NCBI GenBank assembly: GCA_016871685.1
Contig: VHCM01000007.1
Coordinates: 1-45,393 of the forward strand
Direction: 5' to 3'
Source: Verrucomicrobiota bacterium
GTDB lineage: Bacteria; Verrucomicrobiota; Verrucomicrobiia; Verrucomicrobiales; Akkermansiaceae
DNA length: 45,393 nt
Position numbers and translations under genes: made by a program. Of this stretch, positions 42,035 to 45,393 are shown one piece after another. Each line of letters begins with the position of its first letter. Within the stretch, counting starts at the first letter, position 1. The notes beneath the pieces were generated by a model, which was given only the letters and a program-made list of their open reading frames with translations, did not search any database and was not told where the DNA came from.

Positions 42035-43147
42035 TCAAGGCGGATCGAGATGGATCCAGCGGTCGTTGATCACCGCCTCGATCACCGCGGAGCGCCGTGC
42101 CGTGAGTTGATCCGGGATTCTCAGCCTCAGGATCGCGCTTGCCCTGCCGGAGGCCGAGCCGGCAAGCAGGTCGAGAACCAACAGTTCGGTCATGGTGCCC
42201 TTCATGACGTAGCCGAACATCGGTTCGTCGCTGCCGTTCGCGGTGAGGCGGAAGCACGACCACTTGTCCGAAGATCCAAATTCATGCGCGTGGAACGTAT
42301 CGGCTTCGATGAACACGCGGAAGTCCAGCGACACGCCGGCGGGTCCTTGCGTGACGAAGGTGTCCCACGCCATCGGCTGGTGGCACACCAGGGTTTCCCA
42401 ATCGATGAGCACTTGGCCATCGGGCATGACCTCGAGGTAGAGATTGCGGATGGATCCATCCACCAGCTCGACCGATGCGGCCCAGAACTCCGTGCGGATT
42501 CCAATGGTGAGAGGGACGAGCTGGCGGATGTCGCGCACCGGAACGGGTGTGGGCCAGCGCCCGCCCTCGTGCGCGCGGGCCAGTGGCATGACCCGCTCGG
42601 CATGGCGGATCCACGGTGCGATCTCTTCGACGGACCCGGCTTTGAAAAACGCGCGCAACGCGGATTCGGCGTTCTCGACGATGCGCTCGGCCTCGATCTC
42701 GTCGGCTTGATTGCGGGCGACGGCGGTCTCCGCATCCGTCCGGAATCCCGCGACGGTCTTGTCCGCCTGCTTTACCCGGCTGAGCGACCAGACCAGCGCC
42801 CCGCCCAGCATGAGCACGGCGAGGACGACCCAGCCGACGGTGATCGGTTTGTCCCTCCAAGGATTGCCCCAGCCGCGCTCGTTCGAGTCCGCTGCCATCA
42901 CATCATGACCGAGCAATTCATCGATTCCCGGTTCCTGTGATCGCGATCGGACCAGATCCTTGTCGGCCACTTCGAGTTTCGCCGGTTCGTTGCGATCGGT
43001 ATCGGCCGGACCAAGGTGCACGGGTTTGTTGTCCCGCCCCTTGGTCTGCATCAGCTCCGGATTGAACAGCCTAGCCACGGTCGGCCTCGAGGCCGGCTTG
43101 GTTTCATCGATCGGTCTGAGTTCGACCCGGTTCTTGGATCTTGCCAT
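42035..43147 (-). CDS. single-pass membrane protein of unknown function
   Basis: A 370-residue protein with a basic, disordered N-terminus (about 1-95), one transmembrane segment (PITVGWVVLAVLMLGGALVW, about 101-120) and a C-terminal extracytoplasmic domain with a mixed alpha-beta pattern. A helix rich in Glu and Ala (residues about 135-175) follows the membrane segment. No motif identifies a function. ATG 43147 forms a palindromic CATG with a possible start of the divergent glycosyltransferase gene; the protein start MARSKNRVELRP looks natural. It probably forms an operon with the sulfatase-fold transferase. Confidence 0.7.
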   Translation of the reverse strand: MARSKNRVELRPIDETKPASRPTVARLFNPELMQTKGRDNKPVHLGPADTDRNEPAKLEVADKDLVRSRSQEPGIDELLGHDVMAADSNERGWGNPWRDKPITVGWVVLAVLMLGGALVWSLSRVKQADKTVAGFRTDAETAVARNQADEIEAERIVENAESALRAFFKAGSVEEIAPWIRHAERVMPLARAHEGGRWPTPVPVRDIRQLVPLTIGIRTEFWAASVELVDGSIRNLYLEVMPDGQVLIDWETLVCHQPMAWDTFVTQGPAGVSLDFRVFIEADTFHAHEFGSSDKWSCFRLTANGSDEPMFGYVMKGTMTELLVLDLLAGSASGRASAILRLRIPDQLTARRSAVIEAVINDRWIHLDPP

Positions 43148-43220
43148 GTCCGCAGACAAGAAACACAAGAATCCGTACCCGCGCAACGCCCGACTGGGCC
43201 GGCGCAAAGATCTCTTGGTC

Positions 43221-44378
43221 ATGGAGCACAAGACACCCCGGATTCTGATTGTGACCGCCGCCTTTGGCGAAGGGCACAACAGCGCCGCGCGGCATCTGGC
43301 GCTCGCGCTCGAGTCCGCGGGTGCGATCGCCCGCGTGGCCGATCCCTGCCTGCTGGGACTGCCGGGATTCACGGCACTGGTCAACCGCGCGTACCGGATC
43401 GTCACCGAACGCTTCCCGTGGTTGTGGGGCCGCATTTACCGGTCGGCCGATCGCTGCGATTTCAGCCGTCGGCGGTTGCCCGTGATGCGCGTCCCGGAGC
43501 GGATGCTCGGCGCGCTCATCGACGAGTTCCGTCCATCGGCGTTGGTCACCACCTATCCGATTTACCCGTACTTCATGAAGCGCATCCCGCAGGGAGCGCG
43601 CGGCGCGTTGCCGGTATTCATTGTCGTCACCGATTCGATCGAGATCAACGCCGCATGGACCCGTGCGCCGGGCGACTGGTGGCTGGTGACTGATGCGTTC
43701 ACGCGCGACCGCATGGTGGCGGCCGGATCGGATCCGCGAAACGTGGTGGACACCGGGTTTCCCGTGCATCCGGTGTTCGCATCGTTGACGCGTCTTGCGG
43801 CGGACGCGGAGGTGATGCCGTTCCGCGTCTTGTACTTCGCCACGGCGAACGCGTCGATGCTTGCAAAGCACGGCCGCGCGCTGCTTTCCGCGTCGCCGGT
43901 CGTGCGGCTGACGATCGTGCTCGGCCGCAATGCCCGCCGCTTGTGCCCGGCGGCGCTGCGCCTCAAGCGCGAGCACCCGGGACGGGTCAGGCTGCTGGGC
44001 TGGACCCGCCGCGTGCCGCAGCTGCTCGCGTCGCATCATCTTGCGGTCGGCAAGGCGGGCGGTGCCACAGTGCACGAGGCGATCGCCGCGTGCTGTCCCA
44101 TGCTCATCCACCATCTTGTGCCCGGCCAGGAAGAGGGCAACCTGCGTTTGCTTGAACTCATCGGCGGCGGCGCGCTGGCGGACAGCCCGGCCGGGATGAA
44201 ACGCCGCGTTGAATCGATGCTTGCGGATGATGCCGCGCTTTGGCGCGGGATGAAACACGCGCTTGCCCGCCACGCGCGTGATTCGGGAGCCTCGATGGCC
44301 GCACGATTCATTTTGCAAAACACGCCTGCCGCTGGCGGCAACGACGGTGGATCCATCCATCCCGCATTCCATCCATGA
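43221..44378 (+). CDS. GT28-type glycosyltransferase (MGDG synthase/UgtP-like)
   Basis: A 385-residue enzyme of the family that includes MurG, monogalactosyl- and processive diacylglycerol glycosyltransferases. The N-terminal domain begins ILIVTAAFGEGHNSAARHL, the membrane-lipid acceptor loop of MGDG synthases; the C-terminal domain has VGKAGGATVHEAIAACCPMLI and PGQEEGN, the nucleotide-sugar site. It probably adds sugars to a membrane lipid on the cytoplasmic face. ATG 43221 is used; an in-frame ATG at 43146 would overlap the start of the divergent gene. The stop overlaps the HAD gene as ATGA. Confidence 0.88.
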   Translation: MEHKTPRILIVTAAFGEGHNSAARHLALALESAGAIARVADPCLLGLPGFTALVNRAYRIVTERFPWLWGRIYRSADRCDFSRRRLPVMRVPERMLGALIDEFRPSALVTTYPIYPYFMKRIPQGARGALPVFIVVTDSIEINAAWTRAPGDWWLVTDAFTRDRMVAAGSDPRNVVDTGFPVHPVFASLTRLAADAEVMPFRVLYFATANASMLAKHGRALLSASPVVRLTIVLGRNARRLCPAALRLKREHPGRVRLLGWTRRVPQLLASHHLAVGKAGGATVHEAIAACCPMLIHHLVPGQEEGNLRLLELIGGGALADSPAGMKRRVESMLADDAALWRGMKHALARHARDSGASMAARFILQNTPAAGGNDGGSIHPAFHP

Positions 44379-45025
44379 CCTTCCTTTTCGACATCGGCCG
44401 CGTGCTGCTTGATTTTGATTTCGAATCGGCATTGGGCCGATTGATGCCGCCGGACTGTGCCGACGCGTCCGGGCGGATCGCGCGCTTGCTCGAGCGCAAG
44501 GACGAGTTCGAGACCGGCGCGATTCCTGCCGACGAGTACGTCGCTTGGGCTTTGGAGACACTTGGCAGCGATGCTTCGCCTTCGGTGTTTCGCGAGACTT
44601 GGCGGCGGATCTTCACGCCCAACGAGCCGATGTGGCGGGTGGTCGATGCGCTGGCCGACGCAGGCTGCCGCCTGATCCTGTTTTCCAATACGAACGGGAT
44701 CCATTGCCCGTGGATCTTTGAGGAGTTTCCGCGGTTCTCCCGGTTTCACGCCGCGGTGCTTTCGTACGAGGTTGGATCGGTGAAACCGGATCCCGCTTTT
44801 TACCGTCATGCCATCGAGGCGCACGGCCTGGTGCCGCATGAGACGATCTACATTGACGATCTGCCGCAGAACATCGCCACCGGGCTGGAGTTCGGGTTTC
44901 ATTGCCACCTCTACGACCTCAACAACCATGAGGCCTTCGATCGATGGCTTTCGGGATTTGACCTGACCGGCTTCCCGCCTATCTCTGATGCCGCACCCGC
45001 CAAGCATCGGGGACCCCAAGTCTGA
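44375..45025 (+). CDS. HAD-superfamily hydrolase (YihX-like)
   Basis: A 216-residue cytosolic phosphatase of HAD subfamily IA. Motif I is [13 protein letters not shown] with nucleophile D6; motif II LFSNTNG; motif III lysine in [11 protein letters not shown]; motif [11 protein letters not shown] helical cap domain lies at about 15-80. Its substrate may be a sugar phosphate, as for YihX-like enzymes. Coupling to the glycosyltransferase by a four-base overlap suggests a role in the same lipid or cell-surface glycan route. Confidence 0.88.
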   Translation: MTFLFDIGRVLLDFDFESALGRLMPPDCADASGRIARLLERKDEFETGAIPADEYVAWALETLGSDASPSVFRETWRRIFTPNEPMWRVVDALADAGCRLILFSNTNGIHCPWIFEEFPRFSRFHAAVLSYEVGSVKPDPAFYRHAIEAHGLVPHETIYIDDLPQNIATGLEFGFHCHLYDLNNHEAFDRWLSGFDLTGFPPISDAAPAKHRGPQV

Positions 45026-45036
45026 TCTCTTCCCAC

Positions 45037-45393
45037 ATGTCACCGCTCGTCATCGCTGGCCGCACCTTCCGCTCGCGCCTCATGCTCGGCACGGGCAAGT
45101 TTCCCTCCAACGAATCGATGCGCGACGCGCTCGACGCGAGTGGCGCGGAGATCGTCACCGTGGCATTGCGTCGCGCGGATCTGAGCGGCAATCACGACCC
45201 GTACGCCAACATCCTCGAGTTCATCGATCCGTCGCGCTATCTTTTGCTGCCCAACACGAGCGGTGCGATGAATGCCGAGGAAGCGGTGCGCCTCGCGAGA
45301 CTTGCCGCTGCCGCCGGTCTGCCAAAGTGGGTGAAGCTCGAGATTCATCCCGATCCAACCTGGCTGCTGCCCGATCCGATCGAAACCCTCAAA
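45037..45393 (+). CDS. thiG: thiazole synthase, 5' part
   Basis: The first 119 residues of ThiG, cut by the window end. ThiG makes the thiazole phosphate of thiamin from dehydroglycine, DXP and ThiS thiocarboxylate. The start [19 protein letters not shown] and the block TVALRRADL are diagnostic; VKLEIHPDP contains the Schiff-base lysine and the catalytic glutamate (KLE), and [11 protein letters not shown] follows. It lies 11 bp after the HAD gene; no TPP riboswitch fits in that gap. Confidence 0.95.
   Translation, partial: MSPLVIAGRTFRSRLMLGTGKFPSNESMRDALDASGAEIVTVALRRADLSGNHDPYANILEFIDPSRYLLLPNTSGAMNAEEAVRLARLAAAAGLPKWVKLEIHPDPTWLLPDPIETLK

Noticed and set aside
45026-45036. TPP riboswitch before thiG.
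   Set aside because: Only 11 bases separate the HAD stop from the thiG start; no THI-box sequence is present.

Overview
The window is GC-rich and looks like chromosomal DNA of a member of the Verrucomicrobiota, probably the Verrucomicrobiales (Akkermansia, Haloferula or Luteolibacter relatives). The main pointers are a Verru_Chthon cassette protein A, a PVC-type dehydrogenase/cytochrome c fusion, ThuA-like and DUF1080 sugar proteins, a chlamydia-type (class Ic) ribonucleotide reductase, and several short palindromic or tandem-repeat elements. Housekeeping genes dominate. No phage, plasmid, insertion sequence with an intact transposase, CRISPR array or rRNA operon is visible.

Layout. 0.1-6.1 kb: a DNA-3-methyladenine glycosylase diverges from the pilin-like cassette protein A and a small secreted protein; tRNA-Ser(GCU) and an M23 peptidase follow. 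6.1-9.0 kb (minus strand): the lipid/ribosome operon DUF177-rpmF-plsX-fabH. 9.1-15.6 kb: M42 aminopeptidase, a 510-bp regulatory gap, nrdB, a four-helix-bundle gene inside an 18-bp inverted repeat, and nrdA. 15.6-19.2 kb is a decay zone: a Fic-like remnant carrying palindromes, an RhlE-type helicase, an uncharacterised protein/nucleotidyltransferase pair that resembles a toxin-antitoxin module, and scraps of a vsr nuclease and an AAA ATPase.

19.2-27.7 kb: sufS on the minus strand, then a long plus-strand envelope run (Tat-lipoprotein polysaccharide deacetylase, L,D-transpeptidase, rhodanese, zinc-ribbon membrane protein, TatC with a large insertion, a two-TM protein, an exported ClpP-like protease on a coiled-coil stalk, and an HTH-metallo-beta-lactamase fusion). 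Heptamer arrays in opposite orientation flank the transpeptidase/rhodanese pair. 27.7-29.4 kb: gamma-carbonic anhydrase, pdxH, sufE. 29.4-35.7 kb (minus strand): ThuA, PVC dehydrogenase/cytochrome c, TIM-barrel epimerase-like protein and DUF1080 hydrolase, a probable oxidative (3-keto) sugar-processing set. 35.8-39.6 kb: a large secreted Ig-like/MBG protein whose signal peptide is thrown out of frame by an 8-bp duplication. 39.8-45.4 kb: a membrane alkaline-phosphatase-superfamily transferase, a membrane protein, a GT28-type glycosyltransferase with a HAD phosphatase, and the start of thiG.

The most interesting signals are the ClpP-like protease with three exact 64-residue coiled-coil repeats, the leucine at the radical-tyrosine position of NrdB, the family of small inverted or tandem repeat elements that bound short gene units, the 8-bp frameshifting duplication, and the two-gene nucleotidyltransferase module. 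All functional calls rest on reading of protein motifs; no database search was run.
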